Below are positions 1 through 7,499 of a stretch of DNA of 38,654 bases, one piece after another. Position 1 is the first letter of the stretch. Each line of letters opens with the position of its first letter. The stretch spans positions 1 through 38,654 of the forward strand of contig JAFUPU010000091.1 of NCBI GenBank assembly GCA_017472635.1, given 5' to 3'. A program made the position numbers and the translations under genes. The stretch is from Bacteroidaceae bacterium (lineage in GTDB: Bacteria; Bacteroidota; Bacteroidia; Bacteroidales; Bacteroidaceae). A model generated the notes under the pieces. It ran no database searches and was not told where the DNA came from. It saw only the letters and a program-made list of their open reading frames with translations.

Positions 1-978
1 GCTCACCTGATATGACCTACACACAGCGTGCTTGATGCTGCATACGAAGCAGCCAAGGGCGATGCCAATGTTGGAACAACCGGCAAAGGAATCGGACCGA
101 CATATACCGATAAAATCAGCCGTACCGGTGTACGCGTAGGAGATATCCTCTCACCCAACTTAGATGAAATCTATGGCAAAGCAAAAGCACGCCACGAAGC
201 AATATTGAAAAGTCTCGACTACACCTACGACATTACAGAGATGGAAGCCGCTTTCTTGGCAGGTGTAGCCTACCTGCGCGAGTTCCACCTCGTAGACAGC
301 GAGCACGAAATCAACGGACTGCTGAAACAAGGAAAGAGCGTTCTTTGCGAAGGTGCACAAGGCACCTTGCTGGATGTAGACTTCGGCTCTTACCCGTTTG
401 TCACCTCATCCAACACCATCTGTGCCGGTGCATGTACAGGTCTGGGCATTGGTCCCAACAAGATTGGAAACGTCTTCGGCATCATGAAGGCATACTGCAC
501 CCGCGTAGGCAGCGGTCCCTTCCCTACCGAACTCTTTGACGAGACCGGAAAAACAATCCGTGACCTCGGACATGAATACGGAGCCGTTACCGGACGTGAG
601 CGCCGTTGCGGTTGGATAGACCTTGTGGCATTGAAATATGCCATCATGGTAAATGGTGTCACCCAACTGATTATGATGAAGAGCGACGTACTCGACCAAT
701 TCGAGACCATCAAGGCATGCGTGGCATACCGCATAAACGGAGAAGAAATCGACTACTTCCCCTACGACATCACCGAAGGCGTCGAACCCGTTTACGTTGA
801 ACTACCCGGATGGAAGACCGACATGACCCGGATGACCGACGAAGCTGAGTTCCCCGAAGAGTTCAATGCTTACGTCTCTTTCCTCGAAGAAGAGTTGGAG
901 ACACCCATTAAAATCATATCCATCGGTCCCGACCGTGCCCAGACAATCATACGGTACACCGAAGAGATAGATGACTAA
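1..978 (+). CDS. purA: Adenylosuccinate synthase, 3' part (partial at window edge)
   Basis: PurA joins IMP and aspartate with GTP to make adenylosuccinate, the first committed step from IMP to AMP, in the cytosol. The readable frame holds family motifs: GTTGKGIGPTYTDK near its start, CEGAQGTLLDVDFGSYPFVT (IMP and loop region), and GRERRCGWIDLVALKYA. It ends with TAA at 976-978. About 320 of the usual 420 or so residues are present; the N-terminal P-loop region lies left of the window. In the first codons the expected HLILPTHR reads HLI-stop-PTHS because codon 13-15 is TGA. Downstream of it an open frame resumes from GTG at 28, but GTG is an internal Val codon, not a natural start. The substitutions lie at the extreme edge, so contig-end error is as likely as a real nonsense mutation. 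An intrinsic terminator follows. Confidence 0.93.
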
Positions 979-1026
979 ATGGCAGTAACAAGCCTTTGAA
1001 ATAATAAGGAATGTTATAATATGACA

Positions 1027-1063
1027 AAAAAACAGCGACAGAATTGCTCTGTCGCTGTTTTTT
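1027..1063 (+). terminator. Intrinsic terminator after purA
   Basis: A perfect 10-bp stem, 1032-1041 (ACAGCGACAG) pairing with 1049-1058 (CTGTCGCTGT), has a 7-nt loop. It is flanked by an A-run on the left and a T-run on the right. The T-run follows the stem in the purA direction. The A-run would let it work in reverse too, but no minus-strand gene converges on it here. Confidence 0.88.
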
Positions 1064-1140
1064 ATATACCTTTGGCATCCTATTTGCTTAATGGCAATAG
1101 AGACGATAATGAATTAACAACCTAAATTTTAAAGATAATT

Positions 1141-1821
1141 ATGTCAAGTTACTGGATTTTATTCATTGCAATAGCTCTTGTCAGCTATTTGGTACAAGCA
1201 AACCTCAACAACAAGTTCAGAAAGTATTCACGCATCCCGTTGAGCAGTGGGATGACCGGAAGAGAGATTGCCGAAAAGATGCTTCACGACAATGGCATCT
1301 ACGACGTACGCGTCATCAGCACTCCGGGACAGTTGACCGACCATTACAACCCTACGAACAAGACCGTAAACTTGAGCGAGGGAGTCTACAACAGCAATAG
1401 CATTGCCGCAGCAGCCGTTGCCGCCCATGAATGCGGACATGCCGTACAACATGCCACCGCCTACAGCCCACTGAAAATGCGTTCGGCACTGGTTCCCGTC
1501 GTATCTTTCACCTCAAAGTGGGTCTCTTGGATATTGCTTGCCGGCATCTTGCTCATCCAATCATTCCCTCAAGTTCTGTTGGGAGGAATCATACTTTTTG
1601 CCGCCAGCACCCTGTTCAGTTTCATCACCTTACCTGTTGAAATCAATGCAAGCCAACGTGCTTTGGCATGGTTAAGCCACGCCGGAGTGACCAACATACA
1701 AAGCCAGCCACAGGCTAAAGATGCGTTGAAGTCTGCCGCATATACCTACGTGGTTGCCGCACTCAGTTCGTTGGCTACATTAGTATATTATGTCATGATT
1801 TACATGGGAAGAAGAGACTAA
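1141..1821 (+). CDS. Membrane zinc metallopeptidase (YugP-like, Zn_peptidase_2)
   Basis: A 226-residue predicted integral membrane protein of the YugP / neutral zinc metallopeptidase family; the substrate is unknown. The N-terminus is one hydrophobic segment (about residues 4-20). The zinc motif HECGH lies at residues 96-100, with the alanine-rich helix before it typical of HExxH enzymes. Further hydrophobic segments lie at roughly 120-165 and 200-220. The length fits the family. The gene is monocistronic, between the purA terminator and its own terminator at 1882-1926. The ATG is preceded by an A/T-rich leader without a clear Shine-Dalgarno sequence, as is common in Bacteroidales. Family placement is confident; cellular role is not. 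Confidence 0.88.
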   Translation: MSSYWILFIAIALVSYLVQANLNNKFRKYSRIPLSSGMTGREIAEKMLHDNGIYDVRVISTPGQLTDHYNPTNKTVNLSEGVYNSNSIAAAAVAAHECGHAVQHATAYSPLKMRSALVPVVSFTSKWVSWILLAGILLIQSFPQVLLGGIILFAASTLFSFITLPVEINASQRALAWLSHAGVTNIQSQPQAKDALKSAAYTYVVAALSSLATLVYYVMIYMGRRD

Positions 1822-1881
1822 CCACTTCAAGGAATTCCCTACCCTCCCTTTAGGTAGAAACAGCATCTACCTCCGATATTC

Positions 1882-1926
1882 AAAAGCGGATGACACATAA
1901 GAGATTATGTCTGTCATCCGCTTTTT
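1882..1926 (+). terminator. Long intrinsic terminator after the zinc peptidase
   Basis: Perfect inverted repeat: AAAAGCGGATGACA at 1882-1895 pairs with TGTCATCCGCTTTT at 1912-1925, a 14-bp stem with a 16-nt loop. Its 3' arm runs into a T-tract. It lies about 60 nt after the peptidase stop codon. Confidence 0.85.
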
Positions 1927-2006
1927 ACGTCTGACTCCTCCATGCCTGTCCATCCCCCACCACCATCCTTACTCTGTCGAAAAATCCCCAAGCAAACAAG
2001 CCTGCC

Positions 2007-2248
2007 ACAGACTTGTATCAACCTTGCAACAGGACAATATCGACCTTGCAGCAAGCTTATATCGTTCATGCACTAGGCTTATATCATTCGTACAGCAGGC
2101 TTACGTTTGTCTTGCACCGGGTTTGAGGCGGTCTCGAAGCCCGTTTCAAGAATCGTTTCACTCCTGTGACAAATCCTTATCACCCGAGTGATGCACTTTT
2201 TTCACTAAAGTGATAAACTTGCATCACCCGGGTGAAACGCTACACAAC
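2007..2248 (+). repeat. Degenerate tandem array of 22-nt units with internal palindromes
   Basis: This fills most of the 450-nt gene-free stretch 1822-2271, the rest being the terminator. At least eleven consecutive 22-nt units can be laid out without gaps from 2007 (2007-2028, 2029-2050 and so on); most end in CA. Unit sequence is loosely conserved. In the right part four palindromes of the form TCACnnnnGTGA start at 2158, 2180, 2202 and 2224, exactly 22 nt apart, with different centres (TCCT, CCGA, TAAA, CCGG). In the left part dyads such as CTTGCAGCAAG sit at unit junctions. There are no spacers, so it is not CRISPR. 22 nt is not a codon multiple, which argues against coding. The strand is arbitrary. 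Confidence 0.7.
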
Positions 2249-2271
2249 TATACATTGTTGACGAAACCTTT

Positions 2272-2952
2272 ATGGCTGAACCTGCAAAGTTCAAATATAT
2301 GCAGAGAAAGAATGAAGTTGAAATCAATGTTGAAACTTTAGAGAAAGTAAGTAATGCACTTATTTTGCCTAAAGTGGCAGCTGCACCTATGCCTGATTCA
2401 ACTTCTGAACAGAAAGAAGTCAACAGTGAAGAACAAAATAATACAGAGAATTCTACCAGAGAAAAAAGGCCACATATTGTTAGACTTCCGGAAGGTGGAC
2501 GAACTTTCAGAATGGGCCAGACAGGTGTAACATACAAAGACTTGTTCGCTCCTTACATGGCAGATGCTAAAGAGATAACTATTGATGATCCATTCATACG
2601 TACATCATGGCAAGTCAAAAATCTAATGGAGTTTTTGACAATGCTCATAGATACCCGTGATGTAGACGACCTTAAAGTGCATCTGCTTACAAATGAAGAG
2701 GAATCTAAGTTGCCTGAGTTAATTGATAGACTTGATGATATAAAGGACGATATGGCATCATACGGAATTGAGTTTGACTACAAGTTCAAAGATTTCCATG
2801 ACCGCTGCATTAAGACCGACACAGGATGGATGATTACTTTAGGTCGTGGTTTGGATATATTTGATAAGTACAGTCCATATTCAGTTGCAGCAGTACGACA
2901 AGATAAGCGTAAGTGTAAAGATTTTATTCTATCATTTAATAAAGATAAGTAA
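2272..2952 (+). CDS. MIT_C (PLD-like) domain protein, possible remnant of a larger Lon-like/defence protein
   Basis: 226 residues. The second half (about 85-222) reads like the phospholipase-D-like domain found at the C-terminus of eukaryotic MITD1 (MIT_C). Matching stretches are GVTYKDLFAPYM, ITIDDPFIR, NLMEFLTMLI, VHLLTNEEE, HDRCIKTDTGWMITLGRGLD, and a terminal RKCKDF segment. From memory, bacterial MIT_C domains usually end larger AAA+/Lon-like proteins, some linked to BREX-type phage defence; that link is inference. The first 70 residues are charged and Ser/Glu-rich with no recognised domain. The in-frame codons upstream run only to a TGA at 2233-2235 inside the palindrome array, so no larger N-terminal partner is present. 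By eye the gene is more A/T-rich than purA or fmt, consistent with acquisition. It may be a stand-alone protein or the surviving 3' end of a longer gene. Confidence 0.72.
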   Translation: MAEPAKFKYMQRKNEVEINVETLEKVSNALILPKVAAAPMPDSTSEQKEVNSEEQNNTENSTREKRPHIVRLPEGGRTFRMGQTGVTYKDLFAPYMADAKEITIDDPFIRTSWQVKNLMEFLTMLIDTRDVDDLKVHLLTNEEESKLPELIDRLDDIKDDMASYGIEFDYKFKDFHDRCIKTDTGWMITLGRGLDIFDKYSPYSVAAVRQDKRKCKDFILSFNKDK

Positions 2953-3053
2953 GTTCATTCCACTCTTTTTCTTTGACAGAAACTTTCCTACACCTTTTGT
3001 CTTATCAAGTTTGCTTCATAGATATTCAACCGGAAGACATTGCCTGCCCTGCC

Positions 3054-3647
3054 TTAAAGCAGGGTCAGTTCTATGTCTTTCTCTTCAGCTATTTTACGAA
3101 GGTTCATCAGTGCATAGCGCATACGTCCTAAAGAAGTGTTGATGCTGACACCGGTAATTTCGGCTATCTCCTTAAAAGACAACTCTTGATAGAAGCGCAT
3201 ATAGACAATTTCACGCTGGTTGTCGGGGAGCAAATCTATCAAGCGACGCACATCGATAAGCACTTGCTCGTTGACCATCCGTACCTCTATCGTCTCATCG
3301 GAATATTTCATGTTGTTGAAAAGATCCACATCGTACTCTTCGTTTGAAACCACACACTCGTTACGCTCTTGACGGTACATGTCGATAATCAGATTGTGGG
3401 CAATACGGGTCAACCATGCAGAAAATTTACCACTCTCGGTGTATCGTCCCTGCTGAATGGTAACAATAGCTTTCATGAAGGTATCTTGGAATATATCTTC
3501 TGCCAGTTCTTCGTTGTGTACAATAAAATAAATATAGGAATATATTTTTGTCTTATATCTATCCAACAAGACATCAAAAGCCTGATTGTTGCCTTCTGAA
3601 TACAATTCGACCAATACGTTATCGGTCATCTTATTCAATTCTCCCAT
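3054..3647 (-). CDS. ECF-type RNA polymerase sigma factor
   Basis: A 197-residue sigma-70 family member with regions 2 and 4 only, as in extracytoplasmic-function sigmas. Region 2 includes AEDIFQDTFMKAI and the following Trp-containing segment (FSAWLTRIAHNLIIDMYR), which melts the -10 region and contacts core polymerase. Region 4 is the C-terminal helix-turn-helix (LPDNQREIVYMRFYQELSF, then KEIAEITGVS). The ATG at 3647 is preceded by AGAAGGAAG, a rare good ribosome-binding sequence here, which supports this start. No anti-sigma (FecR-like) or SusC gene is adjacent, unlike many Bacteroides ECF sigmas tied to glycan uptake, so its regulon cannot be read from context. It converges with the MIT_C gene and lies downstream of fmt on the same strand, across a 136-nt gap. 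Confidence 0.93.
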   Translation of the reverse strand: MGELNKMTDNVLVELYSEGNNQAFDVLLDRYKTKIYSYIYFIVHNEELAEDIFQDTFMKAIVTIQQGRYTESGKFSAWLTRIAHNLIIDMYRQERNECVVSNEEYDVDLFNNMKYSDETIEVRMVNEQVLIDVRRLIDLLPDNQREIVYMRFYQELSFKEIAEITGVSINTSLGRMRYALMNLRKIAEEKDIELTLL

Positions 3648-3783
3648 TACTTCCTTCTATTTTGTTTTTTAGAGTAATGTTTCTTCAATAGGCTTTTCTT
3701 TTTTAGTTTATAATTCGTTTGTGGCTGCAAATAAAAGCAATATTTACGACCTACGCAACTTTTTTTGCATTTTTCTACATTTA

Positions 3784-4755
3784 TTATCGCACAGAAGTGC
3801 CATTTGTGCACTTAAATCCGCATAAGAAATCATTTATTGCCATTCTTTTTTTACCAGCCAGCTGCAATGACAACACCTTCAAGTATCCGTCAGACAGTGC
3901 TATACGGAATGTTTTTGCATCAGTCAGCACCGTTCCTACCGGTAAGTTATGTCCGACAAACTCTTTTTCAGCTTCAATTATCTTCAAGACCTGTGCGGTG
4001 CCATCAGCAGTTACCAGTTCGGTCCATGCTGCAGGATATGGAGACAAGCCACGGATAAAGTCGTAGACTTGCTTGACACTTTTTGTCCAATCGATGCGAC
4101 AGGTTTCTTTAAAGATTTTAGGAGCCGGACGTAACGCTTCACCATCGGTATACATCTCTTCTTGCGGCATTGGCTTGATTGTCCCTGCCAGGATATTTTC
4201 TACCGTTTCGACAACGAGGTCTCCCCCAAGAAGCATCAAACGATTGTACAAATCTTCTACGTTGTCGGTATCGGCTATGGGCACACGCACTTGCTGTATG
4301 ACTTCACCGGTGTCTATCTCGTGTTTCAAGAAGAAGGTGGTGATACCGGTCTCGGTATCTCCGTTGATAATTGCCCAGTTTATAGGTGCTGCTCCCCGAT
4401 ATTGCGGCAACAGCGAAGCATGCAGGTTAAATGTGCCCATGGGTGGCATATTCCACACCACTTCAGGCAACATGCGGAAGGCAACAACAATCTGCAAGTG
4501 GGCATGTAACGAGCGTAACTCTTCGACAAACGCCTCATCTTTCAAGTTGACCGGTTGAAGCACCTTCAACCCTTGAGATACAGCATACTGCTTCACCGGG
4601 CTGGGTTGCAAAACGCTGCCATGTCTGCCCATTGGCTTATCGGGCATGGTAATGACCCCCACTACATTGTATCCGCCTTCAACCAGGCAACGCAGGCTCT
4701 CTACTGCAAACTCAGGAGTGCCCATATAGACTATACGCAAATCTTCTTTCTTCAT
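3784..4755 (-). CDS. fmt: Methionyl-tRNA formyltransferase
   Basis: Fmt formylates the amino group of Met on initiator tRNA with 10-formyl-THF, in the cytosol, for translation initiation. The 323-residue protein starts with the Rossmann-type strand RIVYMGTPEFAVESL. It carries the formyltransferase signature: Asn110 and His112 in FNLHAS, the SLLPQYRG loop (114-121), and Asp148 in HEIDTGEV, the expected catalytic triad. The C-terminal oligonucleotide-binding domain (about 210-323) is present. It is the last gene of a probable sua5-clc-fmt run; its ATG lies 17 nt after the ClC stop codon. Nothing unusual. Confidence 0.97.
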   Translation of the reverse strand: MKKEDLRIVYMGTPEFAVESLRCLVEGGYNVVGVITMPDKPMGRHGSVLQPSPVKQYAVSQGLKVLQPVNLKDEAFVEELRSLHAHLQIVVAFRMLPEVVWNMPPMGTFNLHASLLPQYRGAAPINWAIINGDTETGITTFFLKHEIDTGEVIQQVRVPIADTDNVEDLYNRLMLLGGDLVVETVENILAGTIKPMPQEEMYTDGEALRPAPKIFKETCRIDWTKSVKQVYDFIRGLSPYPAAWTELVTADGTAQVLKIIEAEKEFVGHNLPVGTVLTDAKTFRIALSDGYLKVLSLQLAGKKRMAINDFLCGFKCTNGTSVR

Positions 4756-4772
4756 ACTTTCTTCTTTTACTT

Positions 4773-6572
4773 TTAATCTTCGGAGAAATCGACCAACACC
4801 TGCCGATAGGTAGCAAAGACCTTCGACTTTGAGACAAATCCCATGTATTTCCCATCGGCATCGTCAACGGGAAGATTCCAGGCATTCGTCTCATCAAACT
4901 TACGCATTATCACCTCCATCGAATCATTGATGCTTAACCTACAAGGAGCAGCCGTCATAAACCGGCTCACGGTAAAGCGATGATATAGCTCTTGGCGGAA
5001 CATGATGTTGCGTATGTCATCCATCTGCACGACACCCAACAAAACTCCGTCACCTCCTACCACCGGGAAGATGTTCCGTTTTGCCCGCGATATGACATTG
5101 ACCAATTGTCCCAAATCCATATCCGGGTCTACGGTTTCAAAGTTTGTTTCCACCACACTCTCTACCTTCATCAGGGTCAATACCGTACGGTCTTTGTGAT
5201 GCGTCAACAATTCACCTTTTTTTGCCAAACGCATTGAGTAGATGCTGTGCGGCTCAAACACAACGATGGTAAGATAGGCAACAACCGAAGTTATCATTAA
5301 GGGCAAAAACAAATCGTATCCGCCCGTCAACTCTGCAATCAAGAATATGCCTGTCAAAGGTGCATGCATGACACCCGACATGAGTCCTGCCATGCCAAGA
5401 AGGGCAAAGTTCTTTTCGGTCAGCATGATATTGCCTACGGCTGCCATGTTGCACACCCGCGCCCATACAAACCCGGTTATGCATCCCAAGAAGAGGCTGG
5501 GTGCAAAGATACCTCCACAACCGCCTCCACCATTTGTGGCACTCGAAGCAAATACCTTAAATGTAATGATTAACACGAGATAGAGAATCAGCACATCGCC
5601 CAAGCCGTAGAATAACGAGTTGTTCATCACCGTATTCCACTCTTCTTCAGCGCTACCGTTGAGCAACAGCTCTATAGTGCTGTACCCCTCACCATACAAC
5701 GGAGGGAAGATAAAAATCAAGATGCTGAGGATGACTCCTCCTATCAACAACTTGATATATGGATTTTGTGAGAAATGCCTGAACATGTTCTCGCAAGCAT
5801 TCATCGCACGGGTAAAATAGAGAGAAACCAAGCCACAGATTACTCCCAACAAAATCACATGGGGAATGCGCTCCATGGCAAATGCATGGTCCATGTTGAA
5901 CTTAAACATGGCTTCTGTACCCGTAAAGATATAAGAAACCGTTGCCGCTGTTATACAAGACACAAGCAAGGGCAGCAACGATGCCATAGTCAAATCAATC
6001 ATCAACACCTCTATGGTAAACACCAATCCGGCTATCGGTGCCTTAAAGATTCCGGCAACAGCACCCGCAGCACCACATCCCACCAAGAGCATCAGCTTTT
6101 TGTGGTCTAACTTGAAGAGGCGTCCCAAGTTAGAACCTATCGCCGAACCGGTCAACACTATAGGAGCCTCGGCACCGACCGAACCACCAAACCCAATGGT
6201 GATGGCACTGGCAATCACAGAGGTTACCATGTTGTGACGCTTGATGCGTGCCTTCTTTTGCGATATTGCATAAAGGATGCGTGTAACACCATGGCTGATA
6301 TCATCGCGCACAATGTAGCGGATAAACAACATGGTCAACAAGATACCGACAACCGGATACAACAGATACAGCCAGTTGGCTCCGTCTGAATCGAAGTTGT
6401 CAGTCAAAAAGCGTTCTATCAGATGAATCAGCGTCTTTAACAACAAAGCCGCTACGGCTGTGAATATTCCAACAAGGAAACTCAATACCAGCAACATCTG
6501 TTTCTCGCTGACGTGTGTTTCACGCCAAAGCAAAAGACGTTGGAATAAAGTAGGTTTTACACTCGTAGCCAT
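4773..6572 (-). CDS. ClC-family chloride channel/transporter with C-terminal CBS domains
   Basis: An inner-membrane ClC protein of 599 residues from the ATG at 6572. A TTG 6 nt further upstream keeps the frame open but is a weaker start, and an AAGG lies about 8-9 nt before the ATG. Residues 25-440 are the membrane domain with the selectivity-filter motifs GSVGAEAP (gating Glu135), GGIFAPS (around 353-359) and the anion-coordinating Tyr419 in GGYDLFLP. Residues about 465-595 hold two CBS domains, likely a cytosolic nucleotide-sensing module. At the position of the proton glutamate of the E. coli exchanger (E203), the aligned FTIEVL has Val189, a channel-like substitution. It lies 9 nt after sua5 and 17 nt before fmt. 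Whether it is a channel or an exchanger cannot be settled from sequence. Confidence 0.95.
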   Translation of the reverse strand: MATSVKPTLFQRLLLWRETHVSEKQMLLVLSFLVGIFTAVAALLLKTLIHLIERFLTDNFDSDGANWLYLLYPVVGILLTMLFIRYIVRDDISHGVTRILYAISQKKARIKRHNMVTSVIASAITIGFGGSVGAEAPIVLTGSAIGSNLGRLFKLDHKKLMLLVGCGAAGAVAGIFKAPIAGLVFTIEVLMIDLTMASLLPLLVSCITAATVSYIFTGTEAMFKFNMDHAFAMERIPHVILLGVICGLVSLYFTRAMNACENMFRHFSQNPYIKLLIGGVILSILIFIFPPLYGEGYSTIELLLNGSAEEEWNTVMNNSLFYGLGDVLILYLVLIITFKVFASSATNGGGGCGGIFAPSLFLGCITGFVWARVCNMAAVGNIMLTEKNFALLGMAGLMSGVMHAPLTGIFLIAELTGGYDLFLPLMITSVVAYLTIVVFEPHSIYSMRLAKKGELLTHHKDRTVLTLMKVESVVETNFETVDPDMDLGQLVNVISRAKRNIFPVVGGDGVLLGVVQMDDIRNIMFRQELYHRFTVSRFMTAAPCRLSINDSMEVIMRKFDETNAWNLPVDDADGKYMGFVSKSKVFATYRQVLVDFSED

Positions 6573-6581
6573 AATCAAACC

Positions 6582-7151
6582 TTATTCACGAATGACCTTG
6601 ACTGTCCCATCGGCATGCAACTTGATGATACCAGAGGGTTTGCAGCTGTTTTTCTCGTTACGACGATAACTGACGATATAGTCGACTGCTTGTTTTATCT
6701 CATCACTGATTTCGCTGAAGTTGCGTGGTGAAGGTTCTCCACTGATATTGGCAGAGGTTGAAACAATCGCACGCTTGAAACGGAAACAGAGTTGTTTTGA
6801 GAAATCTTCGTCGGTAACACGTATTCCCACACTTCCATCCTCAGCCAACAATTCAGCCGGCAGGTTTCGGGCATTTTCATAAATTATGGTCAAAGGCTTA
6901 TTGGTCAGCTCTATCAAGTCCCATGCAATAGAAGGAACCTCTTTCACATAAGAACCTAACTTTGCCGGAGAATCTATCAACACCAACATTGCTTTGCTGT
7001 CTATGCGATGTTTAATCTCATATATCCGTTTGATTGCCTCCGGATTGGATGCATCACACCCCAACCCCCATATCGTATCGGTAGGATAGAGTATGACTCC
7101 ACCGCTATTCAAAACGCTCAATGCTTGCTTTATATCATCGTTGAATGTCAT
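6582..7151 (-). CDS. Threonylcarbamoyl-AMP synthase (Sua5/YciO/YrdC family)
   Basis: A 189-residue YrdC-domain protein. The family makes threonylcarbamoyl-AMP from Thr, bicarbonate and ATP for the t6A modification at A37 of ANN-decoding tRNAs. Visible motifs are YPTDTIWGLGCDA near residue 22, the basic KHRIDSKAM stretch that contacts the phosphates, and STSANISGE near 130. It has only the YrdC domain, without the C-terminal Sua5 domain, so it is YrdC/TsaC-like or YciO-like. The two cannot be separated with certainty by eye, though the KxR-like motif and SANxSG favour the active enzyme. It is first in a minus-strand run with clc and fmt and has a -7 promoter box at 7172-7179. Confidence 0.9.
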   Translation of the reverse strand: MTFNDDIKQALSVLNSGGVILYPTDTIWGLGCDASNPEAIKRIYEIKHRIDSKAMLVLIDSPAKLGSYVKEVPSIAWDLIELTNKPLTIIYENARNLPAELLAEDGSVGIRVTDEDFSKQLCFRFKRAIVSTSANISGEPSPRNFSEISDEIKQAVDYIVSYRRNEKNSCKPSGIIKLHADGTVKVIRE

Positions 7152-7171
7152 ATCTTTTGCGAATTAAGGTG

Positions 7172-7179
7172 CAAATATA
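7172..7179 (-). promoter_or_regulatory. Bacteroides-type -7 box for sua5-clc-fmt
   Basis: The minus strand reads TATATTTG, a full match to the Bacteroides -7 consensus TAnnTTTG, 20 nt upstream of the sua5 ATG. No clear -33 TTTG is seen at the usual 19-21 nt spacing. Confidence 0.6.
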
Positions 7180-7240
7180 CGCAAAAATATGACACCATGA
7201 GACTTTTTATCGAAAAAGATATCCGAACTCTTGCGTCAGC

Positions 7241-7372
7241 TTAAATTAAATCTATCAATAAGAATAGTAAACTAAGGATTAAGAACAAGAATGCCAATAT
7301 CGCAGTCCACACTTTTCTTCTCTGCTCTTTGGGGTCGATAAACCCATCTTCACGTTTGCTTTGTTTTGTCAT
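7241..7372 (-). CDS. 43-residue single-pass membrane protein
   Basis: A small gene: ATG at 7372, TAA at 7241-7243, 43 residues. The first 20 residues are charged (MTKQSKREDGFIDPKEQRRK). The rest is one hydrophobic helix (about 22-42: Val-Trp-Thr, then Ala/Leu/Phe/Ile-rich, ending Asp-Leu-Ile). The arrangement suggests an inner-membrane protein with a basic cytosolic N-terminus under the positive-inside rule. A TAnnTTTG -7 box lies at 7390-7397, 17 nt upstream. The gene sits between the methyltransferase and sua5 on the same strand, with an open stretch on each side, so it probably has its own transcript. I do not recognise a function. Confidence 0.72.
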   Translation of the reverse strand: MTKQSKREDGFIDPKEQRRKVWTAILAFLFLILSLLFLLIDLI

Positions 7373-7389
7373 AAGTCAAGTTTTGCGGG

Positions 7390-7397
7390 CAAAGGTA
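7390..7397 (-). promoter_or_regulatory. -7 box for the 43-residue membrane protein gene
   Basis: The minus strand reads TACCTTTG (TAnnTTTG), directly preceded by a T-rich run. The predicted transcription start is roughly 10-15 nt before the ATG at 7372. Confidence 0.5.
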
Positions 7398-7499
7398 AAA
7401 AAAAAAAACAAATACTTTATAGCCGTTCTGTTAAAAAAGTACAAATGCTTTTTCAACGGATTCAAACCTCTACTTTGCCAAAAAAGTGACACACACTTA

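Noticed and set aside
1907-2191. 94-codon plus-strand frame in the first repeat region
   Set aside because: It starts inside a terminator hairpin and runs through the 22-nt array, with no protein family features.
2007-2248. CRISPR array
   Set aside because: The units are contiguous and degenerate with no constant repeat/variable spacer alternation, and no cas genes are in the window.
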